Assembly (NCBI GenBank): GCA_949299545.1 | Contig: CASGAM010000029.1 | Location: 90,894 to 154,893, forward strand | Length of the DNA stretch: 64,000 bases | Direction of reading: 5' to 3' | Source: an uncultured Prevotellaceae bacterium | Lineage (GTDB): Bacteria > Bacteroidota > Bacteroidia > Bacteroidales > Bacteroidaceae | Shown: piece after piece, positions 43,827 through 52,981 of the stretch | How the letters are laid out: each line of letters starts with the position of its first letter | Numbering within the stretch: position 1 is the first letter of the stretch | Program-made: the position numbers and the translations under genes | Notes under the pieces: model-generated | Databases searched by the model: none | Seen by the model: only the letters and a program-made list of their open reading frames with translations | Told to the model about the DNA's origin: nothing

Positions 43827-44346
43827 TTAAATGCGTGTTTATTGGGGTAAAGCCGTTACATTTTGTTTGTTTCGTCATTACGCTTATATCTGTCTTTGCA
43901 ATTATCGAGATTGAAACAAATATGTCAATAATACATTGTTGTATATTTGCTTGCGTACCGGCGGTTTTCCGTTTCCGTGAAATGAAAATGTTTATAACAA
44001 AGTTTGTTTTATATAAAACAAGGCTTCTTTTAATTATAAAAAACTTTCTTATATATAAAATAAGCCTTAATATAAAGAATACATAAGTCCGGCAAAAACA
44101 TTACAGCGTTGTCTTATTGTTTTTCCCGTTTTGATAATGCAAATTTCTTTCTCTTCAGGCTGACCAAAATTTATGCTTGAGTAATGAAGCCTTAAGGCTT
44201 TTACGTTGTTCCAGAAAGTGAGCAGTCGTTTTACAGATATGGATACTGTAATATTCAAACTAAGCATTGGATTTTTTAGCACGACTAATATAAATATTCT
44301 TTGCAGTCTCCGGATGACGTGCCTGAAGTGTTTCTTGTATATGCAA

Positions 44347-44376
44347 TTTGAGGAGACTCTCACGAGTCCCCTCAAA
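44347..44376 (+). terminator. Orphan terminator-like hairpin
   Basis: TTTGAGG-A-GACTC pairs with GAGTC-C-CCTCAAA (12 pairs, one A-C mismatch) around TCAC. On plus it is followed by AACTTTTT. No gene on the plus strand precedes it. TATTCTTTG at 44295-44303 resembles a -7 box, so a short RNA of about 80 nt is possible. Confidence 0.45.
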
Positions 44377-44586
44377 AACTTTTTAAATTATAACGATATA
44401 AAGAAATTGTATGAATATGGTTATGTGATTATAAGAATGCCGCAATGGCATTTGGGATTCTTCTATCGTTTAACTATTATGGCCTGTTCTGTCATCTCGT
44501 GACTTTGCAAAGATATGCCGAAAGGCCGAATCCCGCAATCGCTAAAAATAGTGATTTTGTGAATACCCGGTTGTTCGTCTTGTCTT

Positions 44587-46281
44587 TTATCGTAGCTTTA
44601 TTTTCAGAACCTTTCCGCCGTAAGCGGGTACGTCTGTCAACACACTTTGCTTGCTGTTGAAGGCGATGCATTCTTTGTTGCCATCGAGCAGATTGGTGGC
44701 GATGACTTCTTCCTGTTCGTCGATTCCCATAAATTCAAACAGGTGGTGAGGCAGGTTGACAGACATGTGGCGATCTGTATCTTCAAAGTTGGCGATGATG
44801 AGTAACAGTTCGTTTTTGTAACGGCGGATGAAGGCATAAGCCTTGTCCGCATTGAACAGGTCGCTGTTGTTGTTTACATACATCAGGTCATAAAAGTCTC
44901 CTTTGTAAATGGCTTTTTCTTTCCTGCACATGTTCAGTATTCCTGCATAAAACGATTTGAGAACGATTTCTTCGGCCGTGAGCAACTTGTTGTCGTACTT
45001 GCCACGGTTTCTCCACCGCCGTACGGTGTCGACACTCCAGTAATCGAAGATGGTAGTGCGTCCGTCAAGTCCGCTGAAACCCTCGTTGTCCATGCCGCGT
45101 TCTCCAAGTTCCTGACCGAAATAAACCATGACGGGGTTTTTACCCATGCAGGCACAAGTCAAGAAGGCTGCACATCCCTTTCTTGCATCTCCTGCAAAAA
45201 AATCGGAGGCGATGCGCTGTTCATCGTGGTTTTCAAGGAAGTTGAGCATGTGTTCTTTGATGTCGTCAACGTTTTGCCAGCAGCCTGTAATTTGCCGTGC
45301 TGACTGGTAGCCGCAAATGACGCCACGCAGGGTATCATAAAGGCCGACTTTGTCGTAAAGGTAGTCAAAATGTCCTTCGTGGACGTAGCTTCTGTATTGT
45401 CCCGGATTGTAAACCTCGGCAATGAAAATGAGGTTAGGGTAGAGGGCCTTCACTTGTGGAATGACCCATCCCCAAAACTCGACCGGAACCATTTCTGCCA
45501 TGTCACAGCGGAAACCGTCCACATCCTTGCCTGCCCAGAATAACAAGATGTCTCTCATCTTCATCCACGTGTCGGGTATCGGTTCAAAGTGTTTGCTGCC
45601 TCCCCCACAATAGTCGACGCCATAGTTCAACTTGACGGTTTCATACCAGTCGTTGATGCCGGGGCTGGCGCTGAAATTATCGTTGCCTGTGGCTTTGGCA
45701 GGGAACTCACGGTAGGCTTCCGGCGCGTTTCCTTGCAGGTCGAAATGTGGACTGAATGTTGTGCCGGGAATGTAGTAGAAATTGTTCTGCGGGTTAAAGG
45801 CATGGTCTGTCCGGTCGTCTTCGCCCAAATCTTTCGTTCCGGCCGGTTTACTGTCGGAATGGTACTGTCGCGCCACATGATTGGGTACGAAGTCGATGAG
45901 TATTTTCAGTCCGGCTTTGTGTGTGCGTTTCACTAAATTCTCGAACTCTTTCATCCGCTCGACCGGTTTTGTGGCTAAATCGGGGTCGACATCATAATAA
46001 TCTTTGATGGCATAAGGTGAGCCGGCCTTGCCTTTTACGACTGCCGGATGGTCGGGGCGTATGCCTTCTTTGCTGTAATCCGTCTGCGTGGCATGTTCAA
46101 TGATGCCGGTATACCAGATATGTGTGGCGCCGAGTGTCTTGATTTCATCTAAAGTCTTTTGAGTGAAGTCGGCTAATTTCCCGCAACCGTTTTCAGTGAT
46201 TCCGCCGTTGTGCCGACAATGGGCGTTGTCATTTCCGAATAATCGGGTAAAGACTTGGTAAATGATGATTTTGTTTTCCAT
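44587..46281 (-). CDS. Cytoplasmic GH13 alpha-amylase-family enzyme
   Basis: A 564-residue glycoside hydrolase with no signal peptide. GH13 conserved regions are ILIDFVPNHVARQYHSD (region I), VDGFRCDMAEMVPVEFWGW (region II, nucleophile Asp), LIFIAEVYNPGQYRSYV (region III, acid/base Glu) and LNFLENHDEQRIASDF (region IV). The C-terminal beta domain ends YGGKVLKIKLR. It acts inside the cell on alpha-glucans or maltodextrins, possibly glycogen-derived; the exact bond specificity is not readable by eye. It stands apart from any sus-type operon. Confidence 0.9.
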   Translation of the reverse strand: MENKIIIYQVFTRLFGNDNAHCRHNGGITENGCGKLADFTQKTLDEIKTLGATHIWYTGIIEHATQTDYSKEGIRPDHPAVVKGKAGSPYAIKDYYDVDPDLATKPVERMKEFENLVKRTHKAGLKILIDFVPNHVARQYHSDSKPAGTKDLGEDDRTDHAFNPQNNFYYIPGTTFSPHFDLQGNAPEAYREFPAKATGNDNFSASPGINDWYETVKLNYGVDYCGGGSKHFEPIPDTWMKMRDILLFWAGKDVDGFRCDMAEMVPVEFWGWVIPQVKALYPNLIFIAEVYNPGQYRSYVHEGHFDYLYDKVGLYDTLRGVICGYQSARQITGCWQNVDDIKEHMLNFLENHDEQRIASDFFAGDARKGCAAFLTCACMGKNPVMVYFGQELGERGMDNEGFSGLDGRTTIFDYWSVDTVRRWRNRGKYDNKLLTAEEIVLKSFYAGILNMCRKEKAIYKGDFYDLMYVNNNSDLFNADKAYAFIRRYKNELLLIIANFEDTDRHMSVNLPHHLFEFMGIDEQEEVIATNLLDGNKECIAFNSKQSVLTDVPAYGGKVLKIKLR

Positions 46282-46315
46282 TATAATAATAGAAGATAGA
46301 TATTATGAATTAAGA

Positions 46316-46360
46316 AAAATCCCCTTGTCCGAGTTTGTGGCAGAGGGCAAGAGGAATTTT
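46316..46360 (-). terminator. Terminator of fabD
   Basis: On minus, AAAATTCCTCTTGCCC pairs with the GGACAAGGGGATTTTT arm, with a few G-U pairs and a bulge, then TTTTTCTT. It lies 19 bp past the fabD stop. Confidence 0.65.
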
Positions 46361-46378
46361 ATAAAAAGTGGCGTATGT

Positions 46379-47278
46379 CTATGCTTGCACGCCGTGTACC
46401 GTGATGTCTGCGTTGCCTTTGGCTATTTTACCAATCATGCCTTGCAATGCTTTTCCCGGGCCGCATTCTGTGAAATCGGTAGCTCCGGCACTGATCATGT
46501 TCTGCACTTCCTGTGTCCAGCGTACGGAAGCCGTCAGTTGTGCAATCAGGTTGGCTTTGATTTCATTGGCGTCGGTATGTGCTTGGGCATCTACGTTTTG
46601 GTAAACAGGACATTTCGGCGTGCTGAAGTTTGTAGCTTCTATTGCTGCCTGAAGTTCGTCCTTGGCCGGTTGCATCAAGGGAGAGTGGAAGGCACCGCCT
46701 ACAGGCAATACCAATGCGCGTTTTGCACCTGCTGCTTTCAGTTTTTCGCAGGCTGCATTGACAGCTTCGATGTTGCCGCTGATGACAAGCTGGCCCGGAC
46801 AGTTGTAATTAGCCGGAACCACAATATTGCCTTCTGTGCTGACTTCCTTGCAGATGTTTTCAATGGTCTCGTCTTCCATGCCTACAATGGCGGCCATGGT
46901 TGAGGGGGCAGCTTCGCAGGCTTTTTGCATGGCCATTGCACGTGCGTATACCAGTCTGAGGCCGTCTTCAAAGCTGAGGGCACCGGCAGCTACCAAAGCT
47001 GAAAACTCGCCCAATGAATGTCCGCCAACCATTTCCGGTTTAAAATCGTCGCCCATGCAAAGGGCTGTAATGACAGAATGCAGGAATACTGCCGGTTGGG
47101 TTACCTTTGTCTGTTTCAGTTCTTCATCGGTACCGCTGAACATAATGTCGGTGATGCGGTAGCCTAAAATATCGTTAGCTTTTTCAAATAATTCTTTTGC
47201 GAGCGGGTTGTTCTCGTAGAGGTCTTTACCCATGCCTACAAATTGTGCGCCCTGACCGGGGAATACAAATGCTTTCAT
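46379..47278 (-). CDS. fabD: Malonyl-CoA:ACP transacylase
   Basis: A 299-residue enzyme. FVFPGQGAQFVGMGKDLYE (oxyanion Gln), VGGHSLGEFSALVAAGAL (nucleophile Ser in GHSLG) and ALVLPVGGAFHSPLMQPA (catalytic His) are all in place. It loads malonyl groups onto acyl carrier protein for fatty acid elongation. A TAAATTTG box on minus (47334-47341) lies 55 bp upstream. It is not clustered with other fab genes here. Confidence 0.95.
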   Translation of the reverse strand: MKAFVFPGQGAQFVGMGKDLYENNPLAKELFEKANDILGYRITDIMFSGTDEELKQTKVTQPAVFLHSVITALCMGDDFKPEMVGGHSLGEFSALVAAGALSFEDGLRLVYARAMAMQKACEAAPSTMAAIVGMEDETIENICKEVSTEGNIVVPANYNCPGQLVISGNIEAVNAACEKLKAAGAKRALVLPVGGAFHSPLMQPAKDELQAAIEATNFSTPKCPVYQNVDAQAHTDANEIKANLIAQLTASVRWTQEVQNMISAGATDFTECGPGKALQGMIGKIAKGNADITVHGVQA

Positions 47279-47348
47279 TTTTCTTTATTGTTTAGTAAGT
47301 ATGTAATATCAGTTATCTTATGTATTGCACGTGCAAATTTAGTAAACT

Positions 47349-48176
47349 TTAGTTAATAATCAGCTTTTGTGGGTCAAAAAAGTGGTTTAAAGGACCGTGA
47401 CCGTGTCCGAAATGTATTTCCGACGCGCTCTCGAGTGCGTGGGTAACATAGATTTTTGCTTTGTCGACAGCCTTTGCAAGTGGTAGTCCACGCGCCATGT
47501 AGGCAGCGATTGCAGACGACAGTGTACAACCGGTTCCGTGCGTGTTGCAGGTTTTTATCTCTGCTGACAGAAAAGTATGTATCGCTTCATCTGCGCCGTT
47601 CGCGACAAGTACGTCCGTTTTTCCTGATGAGGGGAGATGGCCGCCTTTGACTAATACCGCTTTACAACCAAAGCGCAGCATCTCGCGTCCGGCTGTTGTC
47701 ATTTCATCAACTGTATGAGGGATATGTCCGGTCAGTATTTCAGTTTCGGGCAGATTGGGAGTTATCAGGGTGCAGAGTGGTAGCAATGCTTGTTTCATGG
47801 CCTCCAATGCCTGCTCTGTGATGAATGGTACACCATTGCTTGACGCCATTACCGGGTCGAGTACGATTCTTATTTCGGGATGTCTGTTTAATACGGCTGT
47901 GAGCGCGAGAATGGTCTCACGGTCGGTTAACATGCCGATTTTGATTACATTCACGTCCATATCCTCTATGACAGTCTCAACCTGAGCTTTTATCACATGT
48001 GCCGGTAGCGGCATGATGTTTTTCACGCCACAAGTGTTTTGTACGGTGATGGCCGTAATGGCACTCGCCGCATAGCAACCGAGTGCGGAGATGGTTTTGA
48101 TGTCAGCTTGTATGCCGGCACCGCCACTGCAATCGGACCCGGCTATGGTCAAGACGGATGGGACCTTTCTTTTCAT
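47349..48176 (-). CDS. thiD: Hydroxymethylpyrimidine/phosphomethylpyrimidine kinase
   Basis: A 275-residue ribokinase-family enzyme. LTIAGSDCSGGAGIQADIKT at the N terminus, LDPVMASSNGVPFI, LITPNLPETEILTG and NTHGTGCTLSSAIAAYMARG (anion hole GTGC) define it. It phosphorylates HMP twice for thiamine synthesis or salvage. It has a consensus promoter of its own. No TPP riboswitch is visible upstream, and no other thi gene is nearby, so a salvage role is likely. Confidence 0.94.
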   Translation of the reverse strand: MKRKVPSVLTIAGSDCSGGAGIQADIKTISALGCYAASAITAITVQNTCGVKNIMPLPAHVIKAQVETVIEDMDVNVIKIGMLTDRETILALTAVLNRHPEIRIVLDPVMASSNGVPFITEQALEAMKQALLPLCTLITPNLPETEILTGHIPHTVDEMTTAGREMLRFGCKAVLVKGGHLPSSGKTDVLVANGADEAIHTFLSAEIKTCNTHGTGCTLSSAIAAYMARGLPLAKAVDKAKIYVTHALESASEIHFGHGHGPLNHFFDPQKLIIN

Positions 48177-48220
48177 GTCATTTATCTGTCTGAATTTGTA
48201 TTTGTTTGCATTTCGTGGTG

Positions 48221-48251
48221 CAAAAATATTTTTTTTTAGCTAATATTCAAA
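48221..48251 (-). promoter_or_regulatory. Promoter of thiD
   Basis: On minus, TTTG (48248-48251), 19 nt, TATTTTTG (48221-48228): a full match to the Bacteroidota consensus. Confidence 0.7.
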
Positions 48252-48264
48252 TTAAATATGGAAC

Positions 48265-48297
48265 TTTGGGCTATGAGATAAAAATTATGTATATTTG
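48265..48297 (+). promoter_or_regulatory. Promoter of the mannose-1-phosphate guanylyltransferase gene
   Basis: TTTG (48265-48268), 21 nt, TATATTTG (48290-48297). Transcription would begin around 48301-48304, which argues for the start codon at 48322 rather than 48304. Confidence 0.6.
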
Positions 48298-48321
48298 TCA
48301 GCAATGAATAAAAATGTAGCC

Positions 48322-49383
48322 ATGGAAGCAAGTAATAACCATCTCGTAATTATGGCGGGAGGCATCGGCAGCCGATTCTGGCCAATGAGTACTCCTGAGT
48401 GCCCGAAACAATTTATTGACGTCTTGGGGTGTGGGCGTACCTTGTTACAACTGACTGCCGACAGGTTTAAAGGCCTATGTCCGGTAGAGAATATATGGGT
48501 AGTGACGTCTGAGAATTACGCTGCTATCGTGAAAGAACAGTTGCCTGAGATTCCGGAAAGCAATATATTGAAAGAGCCATGCCGGAGAAATACTGCTCCA
48601 TGTATCGCCTATGTAAGTTGGCGTATCAAGAAAAATAATCCCCGTGCCAACGTTGTGGTAACGCCCAGTGACCATATTGTCATGAATGTGCCGGAATTCC
48701 AGCGCGTAGTTCTTTCGGCTTTGTCGTTTACGGCTGAAAATGACGCGATAGTCACTTTAGGTATGAAACCGACGCGGCCGGAAACCGGTTTTGGCTATAT
48801 TCAAGCGGATCTTTCCGTGGCTTCGGCACGTAACAAGGAAATATTCAGGGTTGACTCATTTAAAGAGAAACCCGACTTGGAGACTGCACAGAAATATATT
48901 CGCCGTAACAATTATTTTTGGAATGCCGGTATTTTTATTTGGCGTGTCAGTACTATTGTCAACGCATTCAGGGTGTATCAACCGGGTATATCCAAAATAT
49001 TTGAGAACATGATGGATGTTTATGGTACGGATGGTGAACAGACTGCCATCAACAGGGAGTTTCCTCTTTGTGAGAGTATTTCGGTGGATTATGCCATAAT
49101 GGAAAAGGTCGAAGAGATATTTGTTGTACCGGCCGATTTCGGATGGAGCGATTTGGGTACATGGGGCGCTTTACATGAACAAGTTGGAAAAGATATTTAT
49201 GGAAATGTTTGTATAGGCAGTGACATACGCTTGTTTGAGACGCGCGATTGTATTATTCATACCACGCAAGAGAAAAAAGTTGTCGTGCAAGGACTTAACG
49301 GCTACATTGTTGCAGAAAAGAATAATACTTTGTTAATTTGCAAACTTTCTGAGGAGCAACGAATCAAACAATTCAGTGAGTGA
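48322..49383 (+). CDS. manC: Mannose-1-phosphate guanylyltransferase
   Basis: A 353-residue nucleotidyltransferase. HLVIMAGGIGSRFWPMSTPE (GTP-binding G-G-x-G-S-R), VVTPSDHIVMN (metal Asp), GFGYIQAD, FKEKPDLETAQKYI, YFWNAGIFIWR and FGWSDLGTWGALHE fit the GMP family. It makes GDP-mannose for glycans and capsule, and lacks the isomerase domain of bifunctional ManC/AlgA. ATG 48304 is an alternative start six codons earlier, but it would give a leaderless message. It is convergent with the TPR gene. Confidence 0.9.
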   Translation: MEASNNHLVIMAGGIGSRFWPMSTPECPKQFIDVLGCGRTLLQLTADRFKGLCPVENIWVVTSENYAAIVKEQLPEIPESNILKEPCRRNTAPCIAYVSWRIKKNNPRANVVVTPSDHIVMNVPEFQRVVLSALSFTAENDAIVTLGMKPTRPETGFGYIQADLSVASARNKEIFRVDSFKEKPDLETAQKYIRRNNYFWNAGIFIWRVSTIVNAFRVYQPGISKIFENMMDVYGTDGEQTAINREFPLCESISVDYAIMEKVEEIFVVPADFGWSDLGTWGALHEQVGKDIYGNVCIGSDIRLFETRDCIIHTTQEKKVVVQGLNGYIVAEKNNTLLICKLSEEQRIKQFSE

Positions 49384-49414
49384 TACATATTAATCAAGGT
49401 GTAAACAGAAAAAG

Positions 49415-49462
49415 AACCGGCATGACGGTAAATGGAAAATATACATCACCGTGGTGTCGGTT
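49415..49462. terminator. Bidirectional terminator between manC and the TPR gene
   Basis: AACCGGCA...ACGGT pairs with ACCGT...TGTCGGTT (13 pairs in two blocks). It is followed by TTATT on plus and CTTTTTC on minus. Confidence 0.7.
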
Positions 49463-49470
49463 TATTATGT

Positions 49471-50937
49471 TCAGTACTTTTTATCTTCGGACTTGATTTT
49501 TAGAAACCATTCGGGATGGGTGATGACATAATCGTAGAATTCGTTTGTTTCAATTTCCTCAGGGAAATATGAACCTAAGGCGACCTCTAAAAAAGGGTCA
49601 TCGACTTCGCATGCGGATTTGAGAAATGACAAAAATGTTTTGGCGTCATCCCGTTTCAAGGCGCATAAAGAAAGGTAAGCATAGGCCTTGTTGGCCGAGA
49701 TGCGGTTTTTGCTTTCCAATACAGAACGCAGATAATGTTCAGCTTCTTTGTAGTGGAAACATTCAGCATAAGCTATTCCTATATAAAGGCATGTTTCCGC
49801 TTTCTTTTCGGGTTTGGATTCGGTAATGGCGGAATTAAAACATTTGAGAGCTTCAGCCGGCCTGTTGTTTTCAAGGTAAATGTTTCCTTTAAAAATATTA
49901 ATATGATGTTCTAACGGGGTAATATTGTTCGCCGTTTCAATTTCATCAATTGCAGCCTTCACATTTCCTTGTTTACTGTATAGCATGGACAATTGAATAT
50001 GAATTTGTTGCTGGACAATATGGTCGGTGCGTGCGTATTTGCAGCCTTTTTCAAGCTGTGTCCGTGCGTTTTCGTAATCCTTGATATTGAAAAGCGAGAT
50101 GCCATCATACAAGTAATTCATCGCATCAACGGGGAAAGCTTTGATGGATGCCTCATAGTAACGGTGGGCTTCATGAAAATTGTTTTGGTAGAACAAACAA
50201 TGAGCTTTCATCTGTAAACTGCGTGGGTCAGTTTCGTTGATTGCTAATGCGAAATCTATCGTCTCGTTGGCTTTAGTATAATCATTGAGGAGAATATAGA
50301 CCTCTGTCAACGATTGCCAGGCATAAATGTTGTAGGGGTTGATATCAAGAGCGCGGTTGAGAATCTCAACTGCTTCTTCTTGTCGGTTGAGTCCGGACAG
50401 AATTTCCCCTTTAAGTTTAAGGTTACGGTCGCTTGCCGGATGGATGGCCAGTACTTTTTCGCACCATGTGTCTGCTATCTCAAATAAACCGTAGTCAATA
50501 TACAAATATGCAATGTCATACGCAAACAACTCTATGTCATCGTCCATCCGATGTGATGCTTTTTCTATGTATGCGGCTGCTTCTGACAGTTTTTTTTCGT
50601 ATAGTAATAGTTCCGCATCAAAAAAGATGACTTCGCGGTCATTTTCATCGGGGAATTGTTTGCGGATGGCTTTCGCACCTTCAATGTCGTTGGCAAAAAG
50701 CTTCTGTCGTGCCATGAAAATGAACGGGTCTACACAATCCGGATGTAGGCTACGAGCGTAATTGATACACTCTGTAGCCTTTTCTGTTTCGCCGCTTATC
50801 ATGTAAAACTCCGCAATGTCAGTCAGTTCATCTGCTTCCAAATAAACTGGCTGATTTGTTCCCAGCATTTTTTCGTATAGGGATAGATGCTTTTTAAACT
50901 CGGCATCGTTGAAATATGAAAAGTCTTCGCCAGACAT
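49471..50937 (-). CDS. Tetratricopeptide-repeat protein
   Basis: A 488-residue all-helical protein made of about a dozen TPR units. Examples are YMISGETEKATECINYARSL, LSGLNRQEEAVEILNRALDI, YILLNDYTKANETIDFALAI and YSKQGNVKAAIDEIETANNI, with the usual Gly/Ala/Pro spacing. No signal peptide, so it is cytoplasmic. The function is unknown; TPR proteins are adaptors. It starts 2 bp after glnS ends, so the two are co-transcribed. Confidence 0.88.
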   Translation of the reverse strand: MSGEDFSYFNDAEFKKHLSLYEKMLGTNQPVYLEADELTDIAEFYMISGETEKATECINYARSLHPDCVDPFIFMARQKLFANDIEGAKAIRKQFPDENDREVIFFDAELLLYEKKLSEAAAYIEKASHRMDDDIELFAYDIAYLYIDYGLFEIADTWCEKVLAIHPASDRNLKLKGEILSGLNRQEEAVEILNRALDINPYNIYAWQSLTEVYILLNDYTKANETIDFALAINETDPRSLQMKAHCLFYQNNFHEAHRYYEASIKAFPVDAMNYLYDGISLFNIKDYENARTQLEKGCKYARTDHIVQQQIHIQLSMLYSKQGNVKAAIDEIETANNITPLEHHINIFKGNIYLENNRPAEALKCFNSAITESKPEKKAETCLYIGIAYAECFHYKEAEHYLRSVLESKNRISANKAYAYLSLCALKRDDAKTFLSFLKSACEVDDPFLEVALGSYFPEEIETNEFYDYVITHPEWFLKIKSEDKKY

Positions 50938-50939
50938 CC

Positions 50940-52643
50940 TTATTTATTAATTTTACTCCATGTATCTTTAAGTCCAACGGTACGGTTAAATATTAAGTGG
51001 TCGGCGGTGCTGTCTTTGTCCATTGTGAAATAACCGATACGTTGGAATTGTAAATAGTCGAGTGGGTGCTTTGTGGTTAAGAATTTTTCCACATAACAGT
51101 TCGTCAAGACTTTTAAGGAATCCGGATTTAGCAATTCGCGGAAATCTCGTTCGTCGGCCGATGGGTTTTCTACACTGAAAAGACGGTCGTACAGTCGTAC
51201 TTCTGCAGGTAGACAGTGGTTACAGCTTAACCAATGTAGGGTTCCTTTTACTTTACGATCAGCGCCTGGCAAACCGCTTTTGGATGCCGGGTCGTATTCG
51301 CAATATACTTCGCAGACATTGCCGTTTTCATCTTTTTTGCAGCCTGTACATTTCACGATATAGGCGTTTTTCAGGCGTACTTCGTTACCGGGGGTTAAAC
51401 GGAAATACTTCTTTGGCGCGTTTTCCATAAAATCTTCCCGTTCGATCCACAATTCGCGGCTGAACTCTATTGTGTGACTACCTTCCGATAGGTTTTCAGG
51501 ATTGTTTATGGCTTCCAATTCTTCTGTTTGTCCTTCCGGATAATTTGTGATGATGAGCTTCACCGGGTTTAGTACCGCTGAGACACGTGTGGCACGCTGG
51601 TTTAAATCTTCTCTCACGGCTGCTTCTAACATGGCGAAGTCGTTCAGTGCGTCAAACTTGGTATAGCCTATCATGTCAATGAATTTACGGATGGCTTCAG
51701 GTGAATAGCCGCGTCGCCTGTAACCGCATAACGTCGGCATACGTGGATCGTCCCATCCATTTACAAGACCTTCTTTCACCAATGCCAATAATTTACGTTT
51801 ACTCATTACCGTGTAAGTGAGATTAAGCCGATTGAATTCTATCTGGCGTGGCCGGTGGTCGGCCAAGTCTTTACCTTGTTTCAGCTCATCAATAAAATAG
51901 TCGTATAATGGACGATGAGGAACAAATTCCAATGTACAGATAGAATGAGTTACGCCTTCGAAATAGTCGCTTTGCCCGTGTGCGAAATCATACATAGGGT
52001 AAGCTTTCCATTTGTTGCCTGTACGGTGATGTTCTTTGTTGATGATGCGGTATATTATTGGATCACGGAAGTGCATGTTCGGACTGGCCATGTCTATTTT
52101 TGCACGCAATACCATTGAACCTTCTTCAGCTTCGCCACTGTTCATCTTTTTAAACAATTCCAGATTCTCTTCGATAGGTCTGTCGCGGTACGGACTTGGC
52201 GTACCTGCTTGTGTTGGAGTTCCTTTCTGAATAGCAATTTCTTCGCTTGTTTGCTCGTCAACATACGCTTTGCCTTCTTCTATCAACCGGATTGCAAAGT
52301 CCCATAACTGTTGGAAATAGTCAGATGCATGGTAAATGTTGCCCCATTTGAATCCTAACCATTGAATGTCTTCTTTAATGGCTTCTACGTATTCAGTATC
52401 TTCTTTGACTGGATTGGTATCATCAAGTCGCAAGTTGCAAACCCCGCCATATTTTTGGGCAATACCGAAGTCCATGCAAATAGCTTTGGCATGGCCGATA
52501 TGAAGGTAACCATTAGGCTCTGGTGGGAAACGGGTTTGCAGTCGTCCGTCATTTTTGCCTGCGGCAAGATCAGCTGTTACAAGTTCCTCTACAAAATTGA
52601 GACTTTTTTTTTCGGACAGTTCTTCTGTATTTGTTGTTGTCAT
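50940..52643 (-). CDS. glnS: Glutaminyl-tRNA synthetase
   Basis: A 567-residue class I synthetase. The HIGH motif is in PPEPNGYLHIGHAKAICMDF. The KMSKS equivalent is in YTVMSKRKLLALVKEGLV. RGYSPEAIRKFIDMIGY and the C-terminal anticodon-binding barrels (VKCTGCKKDENG, KVKGTLHWLSCNHC) complete it. It charges tRNA-Gln directly, matching the two tRNA-Gln genes near 19.9 kb. A TATCTTTG box on minus (52678-52685) lies 34 bp upstream. Confidence 0.96.
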   Translation of the reverse strand: MTTTNTEELSEKKSLNFVEELVTADLAAGKNDGRLQTRFPPEPNGYLHIGHAKAICMDFGIAQKYGGVCNLRLDDTNPVKEDTEYVEAIKEDIQWLGFKWGNIYHASDYFQQLWDFAIRLIEEGKAYVDEQTSEEIAIQKGTPTQAGTPSPYRDRPIEENLELFKKMNSGEAEEGSMVLRAKIDMASPNMHFRDPIIYRIINKEHHRTGNKWKAYPMYDFAHGQSDYFEGVTHSICTLEFVPHRPLYDYFIDELKQGKDLADHRPRQIEFNRLNLTYTVMSKRKLLALVKEGLVNGWDDPRMPTLCGYRRRGYSPEAIRKFIDMIGYTKFDALNDFAMLEAAVREDLNQRATRVSAVLNPVKLIITNYPEGQTEELEAINNPENLSEGSHTIEFSRELWIEREDFMENAPKKYFRLTPGNEVRLKNAYIVKCTGCKKDENGNVCEVYCEYDPASKSGLPGADRKVKGTLHWLSCNHCLPAEVRLYDRLFSVENPSADERDFRELLNPDSLKVLTNCYVEKFLTTKHPLDYLQFQRIGYFTMDKDSTADHLIFNRTVGLKDTWSKINK

Positions 52644-52788
52644 GTTTGTTGCATTTTACATTCTGTTTTCTGCCTGCAAAGATACGATTAATATCGGATG
52701 ATTTTTATAAAAATGCTAACTTTATGTGCATTGTCTCATTCTTTTCTTAAAATCAGATAGAAATATGCTAAGAAACATGAAAAAAAGT

Positions 52789-52819
52789 TTTGCTTGCTAA
52801 AATTAAAGCCCGATATTTG
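52789..52819 (+). promoter_or_regulatory. Promoter upstream of the leader terminator
   Basis: TTTG (52789-52792), 19 nt, GATATTTG (52812-52819), one base off TAnnTTTG. The start would be near 52823, giving a leader of about 160 nt to the receptor ATG. Confidence 0.5.
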
Positions 52820-52876
52820 CAACTGTTATTCTGAAAACAATCTTTTTACCTTAAAAACTAATACCTATTGAAAAAT

Positions 52877-52908
52877 AAAAAGGATATGTCGTGAGACATG
52901 TCCTTTTT
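52877..52908 (+). terminator. Intrinsic terminator inside the receptor leader
   Basis: AAAAAGGATATGTC / GACATGTCCTTTTT: a 14-bp stem with one G-U pair, loop GTGA and a T5 run. No plus-strand gene ends before it. It may be an attenuator for the receptor or the end of a small RNA of about 90 nt. Confidence 0.7.
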
Positions 52909-52981
52909 AATTATATGGCACTCGTATTGTTTGTATATGTTTTTTTTATACCTTTACATATACATAATAAAATTGTTTTGT

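Larger units (their letters stand above)
43768..44586. other. 820-bp A+T-rich interval without a convincing gene
   Basis: It contains the lysS promoter at one end and a strong isolated hairpin (44347-44376). Open frames on both strands are A+T-rich, lack family resemblance and have no promoter that suits them. I see no tRNA or known structured RNA. Confidence 0.6.
52644..52981. other. Divergent intergenic region with a leader terminator
   Basis: 338 bp between glnS and the TonB receptor. It holds the glnS -7 box, a plus-strand promoter (52789-52819) and an intrinsic terminator (52877-52908) ahead of the receptor start. No gene is seen. Confidence 0.65.

Noticed and set aside
43835-44502. Open frames on both strands in the lysS-GH13 gap as genes
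   Set aside because: They are A+T-driven, lack family resemblance, overlap one another and the hairpin, and have no suitable promoter.
48177-48303. TPP riboswitch ahead of thiD
   Set aside because: The interval between the promoter and thiD is too short, and no CUGAGA/ACCUGAU-type core is seen.
52877-52908. Terminator belonging to glnS
   Set aside because: glnS is transcribed away from it on the minus strand; its start, not its end, faces this hairpin.
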